Shown here one piece after another: positions 23,220 through 32,157 of a DNA stretch of 64,000 bases (the first letter of the stretch is position 1; every line of letters begins with the position of its first letter). Source of the stretch: Chryseobacterium gleum (GTDB lineage Bacteria > Bacteroidota > Bacteroidia > Flavobacteriales > Schleiferiaceae); the NCBI GenBank assembly GCA_945883565.1, contig CAMCXO010000008.1, forward strand, positions 18,486 to 82,485. The letters are read 5' to 3'. Made by a program: the position numbers and the translations under genes. The notes beneath the pieces were generated by a model. The model did not search any database. It was given only the letters and a program-made list of their open reading frames with translations, and had not been told where the DNA came from.

Positions 23220-23678
23220 ATGGAAATAATACTCAAACAAGACGTTGAGAACCTTGGCTTCAAGGACGATGTGCTTACTGTAAAAAATGGATTCGGAAGG
23301 AATTATCTAATCCCAAAGGGTTATGCAGAATTGGCCACCGAATCTGCTAAAAAAGTATTGGCCGAAAATCTTCGTCAAAAGGCACACAAAGAAGCCAAAT
23401 TGATTGCCGATGCACGCTCAATGGCCGAGAAATTACGCGAAGTTGAAATTAGACTTTCTGCTAAGGTTGGCCGAGGAACCAAATTATTCGGATCCTTAAG
23501 CAATGCCGATTTGGCTTTGGAACTGGGTCGTAAAGGCATACAGTTGGATAAAAAGTACATCCAAATTCCGGGAACTACCATTAAGAGTATTGGGAAATAC
23601 ACGGCTAAATTGCGATTGCATCGCGAAGTCAATTCAGAAATCACCTTTGAAGTTGTTGCAGATAATTCTTCAAAGTAG
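23220..23678 (+). CDS. rplI: 50S ribosomal protein L9
   Basis: A 152-residue bL9 with the N-terminal rRNA-binding domain (MEIILKQDVENLGFKDDVLTVKNGFGRNYLIPKGYA), a connecting helix (VLAENLRQKAHKEAKLIADARSMAEKL) and the C-terminal domain (TKLFGSLSNADLALEL, ending FEVVADNS). The length is usual. Last gene of the operon, followed by a strong terminator. Confidence 0.97.
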   Translation: MEIILKQDVENLGFKDDVLTVKNGFGRNYLIPKGYAELATESAKKVLAENLRQKAHKEAKLIADARSMAEKLREVEIRLSAKVGRGTKLFGSLSNADLALELGRKGIQLDKKYIQIPGTTIKSIGKYTAKLRLHREVNSEITFEVVADNSSK

Positions 23679-23696
23679 TTTTTACTAATGCATTGA

Positions 23697-23729
23697 AAGC
23701 CGCTCCTGTTCAAGAGCGGCTTTTTTTTT
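23697..23729 (+). terminator. Intrinsic terminator of rpsF-rpsR-rplI
   Basis: Arms AAGCCGCTC and GAGCGGCTT with an 8-base loop, then a run of nine T. It begins 18 bases after the rplI stop. Confidence 0.95.
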
Positions 23730-23760
23730 AACTTTTGACGTCATCAGTTGTTATAGGGTC

Positions 23761-24465
23761 ATGGAAATTAGCTGTATGCTGCTATTATCGTTTAAGGGAC
23801 TAAGCCAAAAATGGTGGGCCTTTAAACAAATGGGTTTGGCCCATCAATATCTATCAAACATAGAAGGACTTAATTGGTACAAATTAATGGGTACTGGAGG
23901 AGGTGATGGATTTAAGCCTTGGCCAGACTGGGGAACATATGCACTGCTCATGAATTGGTCTTCACATTCTTTTGCGCTTAAGGCTCTTGAATCTAACCCC
24001 AAACTAAAAGCATTCTTTACTTTGGCTTCTAACAGCAAAACTTGGTGGTTAGAAGCTTATCATGCACATGGTTATTGGCATGGTAAACAGCCATTTCATT
24101 TAGTACCCAAAACAGAAACCTACAAAATGGCTGTGCTTACAAGGGCTCGGATTAAAACCAACTTGCTATTAAAATTTTGGAATGAAGTTGGCGGTGTAAG
24201 CAAAAGTATGCGTGAAATGCCCGGCCTGCTTTTTGCCAAAGGGGTTGGTACTCTTCCTTTAATCGAGCAGGCTACCTTTTCTGTTTGGTCTACAGAAAAT
24301 CAAGTAGTACAGGCTGCTTACAGAGAACGAGCCCACAAAGAAGTTATTCAACTTACAAGAGCATACAATTGGTACTCGGAAGAATTATTTGCCCGCTTTC
24401 AAGTAGTTGCTGAAGAAGATGGTCCCTGGAGCAGCAGTTTTGCATTTCCAAACTTTAAGGTGTAA
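23761..24465 (+). CDS. CrtA-like carotenoid (spheroidene) monooxygenase
   Basis: A 234-residue protein matching the CrtA family: KLMGTGGGDGFKPWPDWGTYALLMNW near residue 40, a Trp-rich middle, LTRARIKTNLLLKFWNEVGGVSKSM, GVGTLPLIEQATFSVW, and YNWYSEELFARFQVV at the end. CrtA-type enzymes add keto groups to carotenoid ends with a heme or related cofactor; related enzymes act in Bacteroidota carotenoid pathways. No other carotenoid genes are next to it, so the substrate is not certain. Its last 67 bases overlap the convergent thioesterase-like gene. Confidence 0.85.
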   Translation: MEISCMLLLSFKGLSQKWWAFKQMGLAHQYLSNIEGLNWYKLMGTGGGDGFKPWPDWGTYALLMNWSSHSFALKALESNPKLKAFFTLASNSKTWWLEAYHAHGYWHGKQPFHLVPKTETYKMAVLTRARIKTNLLLKFWNEVGGVSKSMREMPGLLFAKGVGTLPLIEQATFSVWSTENQVVQAAYRERAHKEVIQLTRAYNWYSEELFARFQVVAEEDGPWSSSFAFPNFKV

Positions 24466-24770
24466 GTGGCCATACCAGCTTTTTTGGTCTTTTCTCCCAA
24501 TTTTATAAAACTGGTTATACTTAGAACACCTTGTTTTTTTTGAATAACCCGAAACCTGCATTCCAGAAACACCATATCACCAGCTTTCGGAACATTCATC
24601 AGCTGTAAGTTGTATTTCTGCCTTTCTACCCTATCAAATTTTTGGCTGAGCCAATCAAATCCTTTCTCGCCCATTTGGTCAAGAGCAAATAATAGTTTTT
24701 GATTGCCTAAATCGCTAGTGGCCATGGCAAATTGCATTGAAGCCACTAATTTGCTTTCCTGTGTTTTCAT
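24399..24770 (-). CDS. Hotdog-fold thioesterase-like protein
   Basis: About 123 residues from ATG 24770; an in-frame TTG two codons upstream lies within the T-run of the terminator next to it. The pattern SMQFAMATSDLGNQKLLFALDQMGEKGFDWL, VPKAGDMVFLECRFRVIQKKQGVLSITSFI and a final strand GMATYTLKFG is that of a single hotdog domain, as in acyl-CoA thioesterases. No catalytic residue can be named with certainty. The 3' end overlaps crtA on the other strand by 67 bases. Confidence 0.65.
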   Translation of the reverse strand: MKTQESKLVASMQFAMATSDLGNQKLLFALDQMGEKGFDWLSQKFDRVERQKYNLQLMNVPKAGDMVFLECRFRVIQKKQGVLSITSFIKLGEKTKKAGMATYTLKFGNAKLLLQGPSSSATT

Positions 24771-24774
24771 AAAC

Positions 24775-24798
24775 AAAAAAGCCCCGCTTATGCGGGGC
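24775..24798 (-). terminator. Intrinsic terminator directly upstream of a start codon
   Basis: On the minus strand: GCCCCGC, a short loop, GCGGGGC, then TTTTTTGTTT, which runs into the ATG of the hotdog gene. No minus-strand gene lies upstream. It either ends a small RNA from 24799-24990 or acts as an attenuator of the hotdog gene. Confidence 0.75.
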
Positions 24799-24967
24799 CA
24801 GATATTGAGTTAGTATTTTGATGATTTAACCCAATAGCCCCAAGCGACCACAATTCTTATTGCAGTTCTGGTGCTTGATCATGCTATTTGGGACATTGCC
24901 TTTCATAAATCTAAAATCGTCAATTTTTTTTAATTCCTTTTACCTAGTTCTATTTTTTTATTAGCTA

Positions 24968-24986
24968 TTAGGTAAACCTAACTTTG
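24968..24986 (+). promoter_or_regulatory. Palindromic operator overlapping a -7 box
   Basis: TTAGGT-AA-ACCTAA (24968-24981) is a perfect inverted repeat. Its right half overlaps TAACTTTG (24979-24986), a match to TAnnTTTG, which ends four bases before the hydrolase ATG at 24991. A related half-site (TTACCTAG) lies about 25 bases upstream. A repressor bound here would block the promoter. Confidence 0.5.
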
Positions 24987-24990
24987 CTTA

Positions 24991-25872
24991 ATGAAAACCA
25001 CGAATCATGAAATTTCCTCCTATCCAATACCAAACTACATTCAACTGTATTTCCAACTATTGACAAGTGTCTTTCCACGAATTGCTAAGAAACAGGCGCT
25101 AAAAATTTTCTTTCGCCCTCTAAATTTTAAAATTCCAGAACGTGAAAAAGCCTTCAGATCTAAGTACAGAATAGAATCCTTTAATGAAATGCACAAGGAA
25201 ATTGTGGCTTTCAGAGTTCCTTCTTCTGGCCCCAAGTTACTATTTGTACATGGTTGGAGCGGACGAGGTAGTCAGTTTCATGCTTTAATGCTTTATTTAA
25301 ACCAAAAAGGTTTCGACTGTTATTCTTTTGATGCTCCCGGTCACGGCGAAAACCCTAAGCAGGTAGTTGATATGCCCACATTTGCACAATCGGCAATGAT
25401 GCTTCAAGAATCTTTTGGTCCTTTTTATGCAGGCATTGGGCATTCTTTAGGCGGAATGGCCCTCCATTATGCATCATATTTAGGGCTTCATATCACAGCG
25501 TTGGTTCAAATTTGTAGCCCTGCCGACATTGAAGGCGTTGTTGGAGATTTTTGCAACACAATTGGTGGAGGAAATAGGCTTAAAGCTCAGTTAATGCAAC
25601 ATTTAGAAAAGAAATATAATGTGGACCTGAACAGTATTTCGCCTCTTTCTTTGTGCGAAATACATCGCTTACCAGGATTGATTATACACGATCATAACGA
25701 CGGTGACGTGCCTATTGATCATGCCCTTAGATTGTTACCGGTTTGGAAAGAAGCTAAATCACATTTCACGGTAAACCTAGGTCATAGAAGGGTTTTAAGA
25801 GATGAAGAAACCTTTAATGTTATATACCAGTTTATAGACCAGAGTAACCTGAGTAAACATTTCACAACCTGA
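24991..25872 (+). CDS. Alpha/beta hydrolase
   Basis: A 293-residue cytosolic hydrolase. The oxyanion region is FVHGWSGRGSQFHAL; the nucleophile Ser is in GIGHSLGGMAL; Asp is in IIHDHNDGDVPI (typical acid position) and His in VNLGHRRVLRD. An N-terminal ~45-residue lead has amphipathic segments but no signal peptide. The motifs are those of Ser-dependent esterases or thioesterases; no substrate can be proposed. It ends 15 bases before a bidirectional terminator shared with the convergent subtilase gene. Confidence 0.82.
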   Translation: MKTTNHEISSYPIPNYIQLYFQLLTSVFPRIAKKQALKIFFRPLNFKIPEREKAFRSKYRIESFNEMHKEIVAFRVPSSGPKLLFVHGWSGRGSQFHALMLYLNQKGFDCYSFDAPGHGENPKQVVDMPTFAQSAMMLQESFGPFYAGIGHSLGGMALHYASYLGLHITALVQICSPADIEGVVGDFCNTIGGGNRLKAQLMQHLEKKYNVDLNSISPLSLCEIHRLPGLIIHDHNDGDVPIDHALRLLPVWKEAKSHFTVNLGHRRVLRDEETFNVIYQFIDQSNLSKHFTT

Positions 25873-25886
25873 TGGATTTCGATTTA

Positions 25887-25920
25887 TATAAAAATGGCGC
25901 CATTGGGCGCCATTTTTATA
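25887..25920. terminator. Bidirectional terminator between convergent genes
   Basis: Complementary arms TATAAAAATGGCGCC and GGCGCCATTTTTATA around ATTG. U-rich tails exist in both directions; it serves the hydrolase (plus) and the subtilase (minus). Confidence 0.92.
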
Positions 25921-25934
25921 TAAGGACTTATCGC

Positions 25935-28900
25935 TTATTGACGAATGATTTTAAAACGCCCTACCTCTGAATGCCTTTCTATTTCTAACATATAACTGCC
26001 TTTTGAATAGACTTCAAGATTGATTATTGCAGAACCATTAAGCATTTCAAACTCTTTTAATAATCTCCCTCTAACATCATACAGCTTTACGATGCTGCCT
26101 ATTTCAGCTTCGATATTTAAATAATCCGCCGTTGGATTTGGATATACTTTATTCTCTGTCAAATGCTCCCCTAAACCAGATTCATCTAATTTATTACCGC
26201 CAACTCCAAGATTCCTGTTTCGGCCATTGCTATAAGCCGAATTTTTAGCACCAGTGCCTGGATTATAACGCGACCTCACATTAAATCGATACATCTTACC
26301 GGGGGTTAAATTATTGACGTGCAAAAACGTATCGCTAACACCGGTAAACAGTTGAACAAGCGCATTGTCTGTTTCGTTTCTAACTCGAACCTGATAGTTA
26401 ATTAAACCCGTGGCTTTAATGGCATTCCAAATTGGCCTAAAGCCATTGGGAGTGCTATTTACCGCACTAATCAAATTAGGAACGTACATGGTATCTAATG
26501 GATCCACGCTAAAACTCGCAACCGAATCGGCTTCACAACCAAACTTGTCCTCTACTCTTAAAATGTAATTTCCGGATGTTACCCCTTGAAAACGGGCATT
26601 CCTTTTATCCATTATTGTTGACAAAGTGGAAGTAGAAGTATTCTGTAAGCTGAAATTATACAATGGCTGACCACCATTAGTTCCGAAAATGTTTACCGTT
26701 GCAAATTGTCCCATTTCAGGTGCTTGCAAAACGTTGTACGCATACACAACGTCTTCGGCACACTCAATCTCAAATTGATAATTACAAGATGGATTAGCCA
26801 AGCCTGGTGTTGTGAAAAGTTTGAGTTCATATACTCCGGTTTCTAAATTGCGCAACAAAGCGTTGTTAGAAAAAGCAGAAACAGCGTTCCAATTAACAGT
26901 ACCCACTTTGCGATATTGAACCGAATAAGACGTTAAGCCAAGGCTCTGCCAATTAAGCTGGACCCGATAATAACCCGGATAGGCCATCTGCACATTATAG
27001 GCATCTGTGCAAGCAGTGTGGCGAATTTCGAAATCGTCAAGGAAAACATCTGCTGCTGCACCAGAAGCACCTCTATACACTATTACCTCAAATTCTGCCT
27101 GTTCACCCAAGTATTGGCTTCCTAAAGTCGCGCTAATCTCCACAAAGTCGTTTTTAGGCGAGGGCATGGTTGAGGTTGCCCCGCTGCTAGCATAATTTAC
27201 ACCAGAAACTGTAGTCAATGTGTCCCAGGTTTGCCCTATCACTCTCGCTCTGATTAACAAATAGTCATCAATTGCCAAAGCATCGTGGAAACGGGAAAAC
27301 TTAATTGAAACTTCAGCATTTTCGGCAATATCAATTGCTTCCGACTTCATCCTTCCGGTATCACCATTACCAACTGAGGCAAAAGGATACATAACATACT
27401 CGTTGTTATACAAATAAGTAGGTAAACTGCCTAAGTACTGCCAACAAGCGTTCGGATTATCAAAATTATATGAGTAAGGAGTTGAAGCTTGGGGGCAAAG
27501 CGTATAGGCATAACCCGCAGAAGAAGGCGCTGAGGTATCTCCATTGGCGCATAACTCATACACATAAAAAGTATAGGTCGACGCTTGCGTGAGGCCACTT
27601 AATGTATCTGGATTCTGATTAAACAAAACCATTGTGCCCTGACCGGGTGTAATTCCAAAAGACCCATACTCTATCAACCATTGGGTTGAAGTTGGCTCGG
27701 CTGCTTGCCAACCAATATAGGCCCATGTATATCCATTGTTAAATTGTTGAGCCTGAAGAGGCGATGACGCGCAGGTAGAGGAAGTCCCAATAGACTTGAC
27801 TTCAAAATCATCAACAAAAACATCAGGACCATAACCTGAAACAAAATCAAACTGAAACTCCACATCACCAGTCCATATTGACGGATCCAAATAAACGGAA
27901 TCGGTTATGAAATTGGCATCAGGAGAGGGACTTGTGCTTCCCGCTCCAATTGTATTAAAAGTGGAGCCTGAAAGATCCTTTAAAATGGTCCAACTGCCAC
28001 TTCCACTCAACCGAGCACTTAAAGTTAACCGGTCGTTTGGATAGGAGACATCAAATAAATGAGACCAGCGAAACTTGACGTAAGCGCCCCCTACAATGCT
28101 TACCATCGGCGATGTGGCCAAGGCATTATGGCCGATAGTCCATCCCCAAAAGTTGGCTCTTAAATAATCGCCTGAGCTGTGGGTTACCGTTTTGGTGCCA
28201 CCGCTCAAATCCCAACAAATAGGCGGAAAAACATCAAAACTATTCTCGTAAGGAAGTGCATATGTCTGGCAAACCGTTGCAAAATTGAACTGTGAAGAAG
28301 GCAAACTAGTGTCGCCTGTACTACAGATTTCGCGAACATTAAAGGCATAAGATGTTCCTGCGTTTAATCCTGTCAAATTAATACTGGTTTGGCTGCTTAA
28401 CAAAACACTACCTGTTCCTTGCACAAATCCAATAGGGCCATATTCTACAATCCATTGGTTAGCCTGTGTATTGCCTGCCGACCAGCTAAGTATTGCAGAA
28501 TTAGCCGTAATAGCTGATACCGATAAGTTTGAAGGCGCTGTAGGACACGTACTTAATGCACGCACTTCAAAATCATCCACATAAACATTTGGGCCGTAAC
28601 CAGAATAAAATTCCAATTGAAATTCAACAAACTGGCCTGAAAAAGCGGTCGTGTTAAGCGAAATAATTTCCTGAATGAAATTAGCATCTGCTGCGGGTGA
28701 TGTATTGCCTGCTCCGGTGGTAGTAAACGTAGGACCCTGAAGGTTTTTTAAAGTAGTCCAGCTTCCTGAACCCACAACGCGTGCTTTCAAAGTAAGCCTA
28801 TCATTTGGGTATGTAGCACTATAAAGATGCGACCACCTAAAACGAACCTCTCCATTGCCAGATACAAATATGGGGGGTGTTTGAGCCAATGCGTTGTTAC

Positions 28901-30956
28901 CATCTGTCCAGCCCCAAAAATTAGCGTACAAATAGTCGTTTGACGCCTGTGCAACTGTTCTAGTCCCACCTGTCAAATTCCAACAATTAGGCGGCCAAAT
29001 GGCAAAGCTTTCACTGTATGGCAAATTATAAGAGCTACAAGGAGTTGTAAAACTCACCGGCCCAACCCACGAACTAAAAGCCCCATTGCTGCATTGCTCT
29101 CTAACATAAAAACTGTAGGATGTGCTGCTGAGCAAACCCGTAAGATTAGTGCTTAAACCCGAAGAACTAATGAGAGTTCCGGTACTTTGAGTAAAGCCAT
29201 TTAACCCATATTCAATTTCAAACCCATTGCCACCTGAATTGGCTGTAGTCCAAGACAATGTAGCCGAACTGGACGTAGTGGCTACACCTTGTAAATTGCT
29301 AGGAGCAAAGCAGAAAGTTCCCCCTCCCAAAGCCAGCGCAGCTTGTACAGCCAAATTAGCGTTAACACGTCCGTACCCCATTTCATTGTTCCAAGTGCCG
29401 TTAGGTCTTCCTGATGTGGTAGAATAGACATACCCTCCCACTTTTTCTGAAGTTTGTTCTATTACATTTCTGGCTTGGGTTTGAGTCATATTCGGATTTG
29501 CCGAAAGCATCAATGCCATAACCCCAGCTGCATTTGGGCATGCCGATGAAGTGCCATTAAAATTAGGAACATAATTCCCACTGCTGTAGCCTGCACTTCC
29601 TTGTATATCTGTAGTATAAATTTTAACGCCCGGTGCAGCAATATCCAAAAGACTTCCATAGTCACTTCCCCACCAAGTTTCACCATCACAAGATGAAGGG
29701 CTCTTACGTTGGCCACACATACTGCTTGCTCCAACGGAAATTGTAGAAGCCAAATTAGCCGGATAGTTAACCGTACTGGTGTTCCCATTTCCTGCCGAAA
29801 CCAAAACAGGGGCCCCTAATCCACCTCGACCTTGGATGGTAGCGTTGTTAAATGGGTTTGTAATAAGCGACGTAGAACTACCCCCTCCCCAACTGTTACT
29901 TAGTACATCAGCCCCGGCTGTTTGCCATGCCCATGTTATGGATGTCCCTATTCCCGATGAAGTTGTAACCCAATCTCCATCAGAATTGCTGTAAGCTATA
30001 CGTACTGGAACAATTTTACATTGAGGTGCGATACCGGCAACCCCAGTGCTGTTATTGGTTACAGCAGCCACTTGGCCTGCACATGCTGTTCCATGAGCAT
30101 CGTTTCCACTAGGACCTCCAGCACTGCCTAAACCTGTGCCATCAAAACCAGGCAACATGTTTCCTGCTAAATCGGGATGGGTTAAGTCAACACCTTCATC
30201 TAAAATAGCCACTTTTATGGAAGAAGACCCTGTGGTTAAAGTCCATGCGTTAAACACTTCCATATCTTCACCCGCGTTGCCATTAAACTGAATACTGCTT
30301 CCTGTATTGTTTAAGGCCCATTGATAGTTTAAAAAGGGGTCGTTGGTGCTATGCCTCTTTAGAATTTTCATCATGTCTGGCTCCACAAACGCATGGTTTC
30401 CCGATTTCTGAAGTTTCTCGCAAAACCCCAAAGGATCGAGCATAGAAAATTTGTTCAACCTCACTTCAACCAAATTGGGCATGAACGACTCGCCAATGTA
30501 CTCTCCGCCTAACTCATTAATTAACTCTTTTAGTGCATTTAAATCGGCTCTCACATCATTCTGAATAAAGACTTTATCCAAAATAAATTCTTTAGTTCCA
30601 TCCTTGGCTAAAAGTCCACGACTGTAAAAAACAACCTGTGGAATGCTATATAAGCGAGCCGCCAATTGTTCCCAACGCCAACCTGGTATCAACTTAACCA
30701 AAGTCACATCCGGAGAAGGATAATGTTCCCATTTATTACTTTCAACAAAATCTAGGTTTGAGAGAATTTGATTCTTCTCTGACTCCGTAGTTCCATCTAA
30801 AAATCGAACCAGCAGTTCTTCCCTGTTGAGGGCGAATACCTGAAGTTTACCATCCATAAAAATTTCGGTATAAGTAGCTCCAGATTGTGCATTTAAGTCT
30901 GCTAAGCCAAGGATAGCCAATAAGCAAAACCAAATTCGGTTGTAAAACTGCTTCAT
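25935..30956 (-). CDS. Very large secreted subtilisin-like (S8) protease with Fn3/MAM-like repeats and type IX sorting domain
   Basis: A 1673-residue protein. In order: a signal peptide (1-23, ending LNAQ); a propeptide-like segment (about 25-210); an S8 peptidase domain with Asp in VAILDEGVDLTHPDLAG, His in GNDAHGTACAGQVAA and Ser in NGTSSACPNAAGVMAL; then three rounds of fibronectin III (for example APSNLSVSAITANSAILSW) alternating with MAM/jelly-roll-like modules that repeat ANFWGWT and VDDFEV; further Fn3-like modules; and a C-terminal sorting domain (VYPNPTADYLNI, then FKIIRQ). It should be exported by the type IX system and degrade proteins at the cell surface. The repeats share DNA similarity, which suggests recent internal duplication. 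It has its own terminator. Confidence 0.93.
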   Translation of the reverse strand: MKQFYNRIWFCLLAILGLADLNAQSGATYTEIFMDGKLQVFALNREELLVRFLDGTTESEKNQILSNLDFVESNKWEHYPSPDVTLVKLIPGWRWEQLAARLYSIPQVVFYSRGLLAKDGTKEFILDKVFIQNDVRADLNALKELINELGGEYIGESFMPNLVEVRLNKFSMLDPLGFCEKLQKSGNHAFVEPDMMKILKRHSTNDPFLNYQWALNNTGSSIQFNGNAGEDMEVFNAWTLTTGSSSIKVAILDEGVDLTHPDLAGNMLPGFDGTGLGSAGGPSGNDAHGTACAGQVAAVTNNSTGVAGIAPQCKIVPVRIAYSNSDGDWVTTSSGIGTSITWAWQTAGADVLSNSWGGGSSTSLITNPFNNATIQGRGGLGAPVLVSAGNGNTSTVNYPANLASTISVGASSMCGQRKSPSSCDGETWWGSDYGSLLDIAAPGVKIYTTDIQGSAGYSSGNYVPNFNGTSSACPNAAGVMALMLSANPNMTQTQARNVIEQTSEKVGGYVYSTTSGRPNGTWNNEMGYGRVNANLAVQAALALGGGTFCFAPSNLQGVATTSSSATLSWTTANSGGNGFEIEYGLNGFTQSTGTLISSSGLSTNLTGLLSSTSYSFYVREQCSNGAFSSWVGPVSFTTPCSSYNLPYSESFAIWPPNCWNLTGGTRTVAQASNDYLYANFWGWTDGNNALAQTPPIFVSGNGEVRFRWSHLYSATYPNDRLTLKARVVGSGSWTTLKNLQGPTFTTTGAGNTSPAADANFIQEIISLNTTAFSGQFVEFQLEFYSGYGPNVYVDDFEVRALSTCPTAPSNLSVSAITANSAILSWSAGNTQANQWIVEYGPIGFVQGTGSVLLSSQTSINLTGLNAGTSYAFNVREICSTGDTSLPSSQFNFATVCQTYALPYENSFDVFPPICWDLSGGTKTVTHSSGDYLRANFWGWTIGHNALATSPMVSIVGGAYVKFRWSHLFDVSYPNDRLTLSARLSGSGSWTILKDLSGSTFNTIGAGSTSPSPDANFITDSVYLDPSIWTGDVEFQFDFVSGYGPDVFVDDFEVKSIGTSSTCASSPLQAQQFNNGYTWAYIGWQAAEPTSTQWLIEYGSFGITPGQGTMVLFNQNPDTLSGLTQASTYTFYVYELCANGDTSAPSSAGYAYTLCPQASTPYSYNFDNPNACWQYLGSLPTYLYNNEYVMYPFASVGNGDTGRMKSEAIDIAENAEVSIKFSRFHDALAIDDYLLIRARVIGQTWDTLTTVSGVNYASSGATSTMPSPKNDFVEISATLGSQYLGEQAEFEVIVYRGASGAAADVFLDDFEIRHTACTDAYNVQMAYPGYYRVQLNWQSLGLTSYSVQYRKVGTVNWNAVSAFSNNALLRNLETGVYELKLFTTPGLANPSCNYQFEIECAEDVVYAYNVLQAPEMGQFATVNIFGTNGGQPLYNFSLQNTSTSTLSTIMDKRNARFQGVTSGNYILRVEDKFGCEADSVASFSVDPLDTMYVPNLISAVNSTPNGFRPIWNAIKATGLINYQVRVRNETDNALVQLFTGVSDTFLHVNNLTPGKMYRFNVRSRYNPGTGAKNSAYSNGRNRNLGVGGNKLDESGLGEHLTENKVYPNPTADYLNIEAEIGSIVKLYDVRGRLLKEFEMLNGSAIINLEVYSKGSYMLEIERHSEVGRFKIIRQ

Positions 30957-31068
30957 GCTCGTAAATAGGTCGATTAAATTAGATGTGCAATTTAACGCTA
31001 TGTTGACAAATTATAAGTCAGCATTTTACAAATCAATAGTCAGCCTGCATAAAATTCGCTTTATGACA

Positions 31069-31105
31069 AAAAAAAACTGCTGCGTTTCGTCAACGGCAGC
31101 AGTTT
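31069..31105 (-). terminator. Terminator of the exbB-exbD operon
   Basis: On the minus strand: AAACTGCTGC, a 12-base loop, GCAGCAGTTT, then a run of T. It lies just downstream of the second exbD-like gene. Confidence 0.85.
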
Positions 31106-31124
31106 GAATCAAAATCTAAAATAA

Positions 31125-31616
31125 TTATCTTTTATTCTTTCTTCCGGAGAATATTTCACCAGGCATGGTCGAGTAATTGATTTTAAGCGCCTGAGCCTTC
31201 CTTAACTCTTGCTTGATGTCCGTAATCAAGCCCATTTTTACATCACGATCTGCTTTAATCGAAACGGTTAAGAGAGGACGTTCGGCTTCATTTCTGGCCT
31301 CACGCTCTACTTCCACCCACTGACCAATTTCACTTGGTTTGGCAAAAGCATCGTTAAGCTGCAAACGTGGCTCCTTTCCGAATTGGCCTTGAATGTTATC
31401 TTTTGGAGCCCCTACATATATGTAAGAAACCAATGCCTTTCGTTCAAGCTTTTGAACCTCTGTAGCGTTGGGCTTGGTGTTCTTTACAAGTAAAGTCACT
31501 TCTCGCATGGTGGTTGTTACCATGAAAAAAAACAACAACATAAACACGATATCAGGCAGTGAGGCTGTAGATATTTCAGGTGTTCCGCCTTTGTTTTTGC
31601 GTCTAAACTTCGACAT
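31125..31616 (-). CDS. ExbD-like proton channel subunit, second copy
   Basis: A 163-residue protein with one N-terminal membrane helix preceded by a basic stretch (KFRRKNKGGTPEISTASLPDIVFMLLFFFMVTTTM; Asp in the helix is the proton-path residue) and a periplasmic domain. It forms an inner-membrane motor with ExbB and energises TonB-dependent import, or in gliding Bacteroidota other outer-membrane machines. Its start shares a base with the end of the first exbD. Fourth and last gene of the cluster. Confidence 0.9.
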   Translation of the reverse strand: MSKFRRKNKGGTPEISTASLPDIVFMLLFFFMVTTTMREVTLLVKNTKPNATEVQKLERKALVSYIYVGAPKDNIQGQFGKEPRLQLNDAFAKPSEIGQWVEVEREARNEAERPLLTVSIKADRDVKMGLITDIKQELRKAQALKINYSTMPGEIFSGRKNKR

Positions 31617-32152
31617 TATCCTCCTAGGTTTACAGGTTCTGCTTCAGAAATATTCAACGGATAAAAATCACGCACTTCTTTGGCTTGATCTTCAGTAAGT
31701 TCATCGAATGACTTGCCAAAGCGCTTTTGGGCCTCCTCCTCTCGAAGTTCATTGTATGCCGCAGTAAGTTCATTTTGAACGGCAATAAACATTTCGTATG
31801 AAGTCCCTCTATCGTTTTGAAGAGAAATAATGGCCTTTTTAGGATTCTCAGAATAATTTTCTAAACGGCCAAAATTGCTAATGAACTTTTTTGCTTCACC
31901 CCTCAAATCTTTTATATCCATGTAATCTTTCTCCACAAACAAATAGTCGTTTGAGTTGAGAAGAACTACAAACACATTCCTTTCCTTAATGGGCGGAGGT
32001 TTTATAGTTGGGTCATCAACTATGGGCGGAAGCTTCCGGGCAATGCCCTTGTCGACATCCATGGTGGTGGTCACCAAAAAGAAAATCAACAACAAGAAGG
32101 CGATGTCCGCCATCGATCCTGCATTGATTTCCGGTGCTGCTCTTCTTGCCAT
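31616..32152 (-). CDS. ExbD-like proton channel subunit, first copy
   Basis: A 178-residue protein. After ARRAAPEINAGSMADIAFLLLIFFLVTTTMD (membrane helix with Asp) comes a periplasmic domain (IVDDPTIKPPPIKERNVFVVLLNSNDYLFVEKDYM). It differs clearly from the second copy, so the two probably make a hetero-assembly. It is 5 bases downstream of the small membrane protein. Two adjacent ExbD paralogues behind one ExbB are usual in this phylum. Confidence 0.92.
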   Translation of the reverse strand: MARRAAPEINAGSMADIAFLLLIFFLVTTTMDVDKGIARKLPPIVDDPTIKPPPIKERNVFVVLLNSNDYLFVEKDYMDIKDLRGEAKKFISNFGRLENYSENPKKAIISLQNDRGTSYEMFIAVQNELTAAYNELREEEAQKRFGKSFDELTEDQAKEVRDFYPLNISEAEPVNLGG

Positions 32153-32157
32153 GGTTC

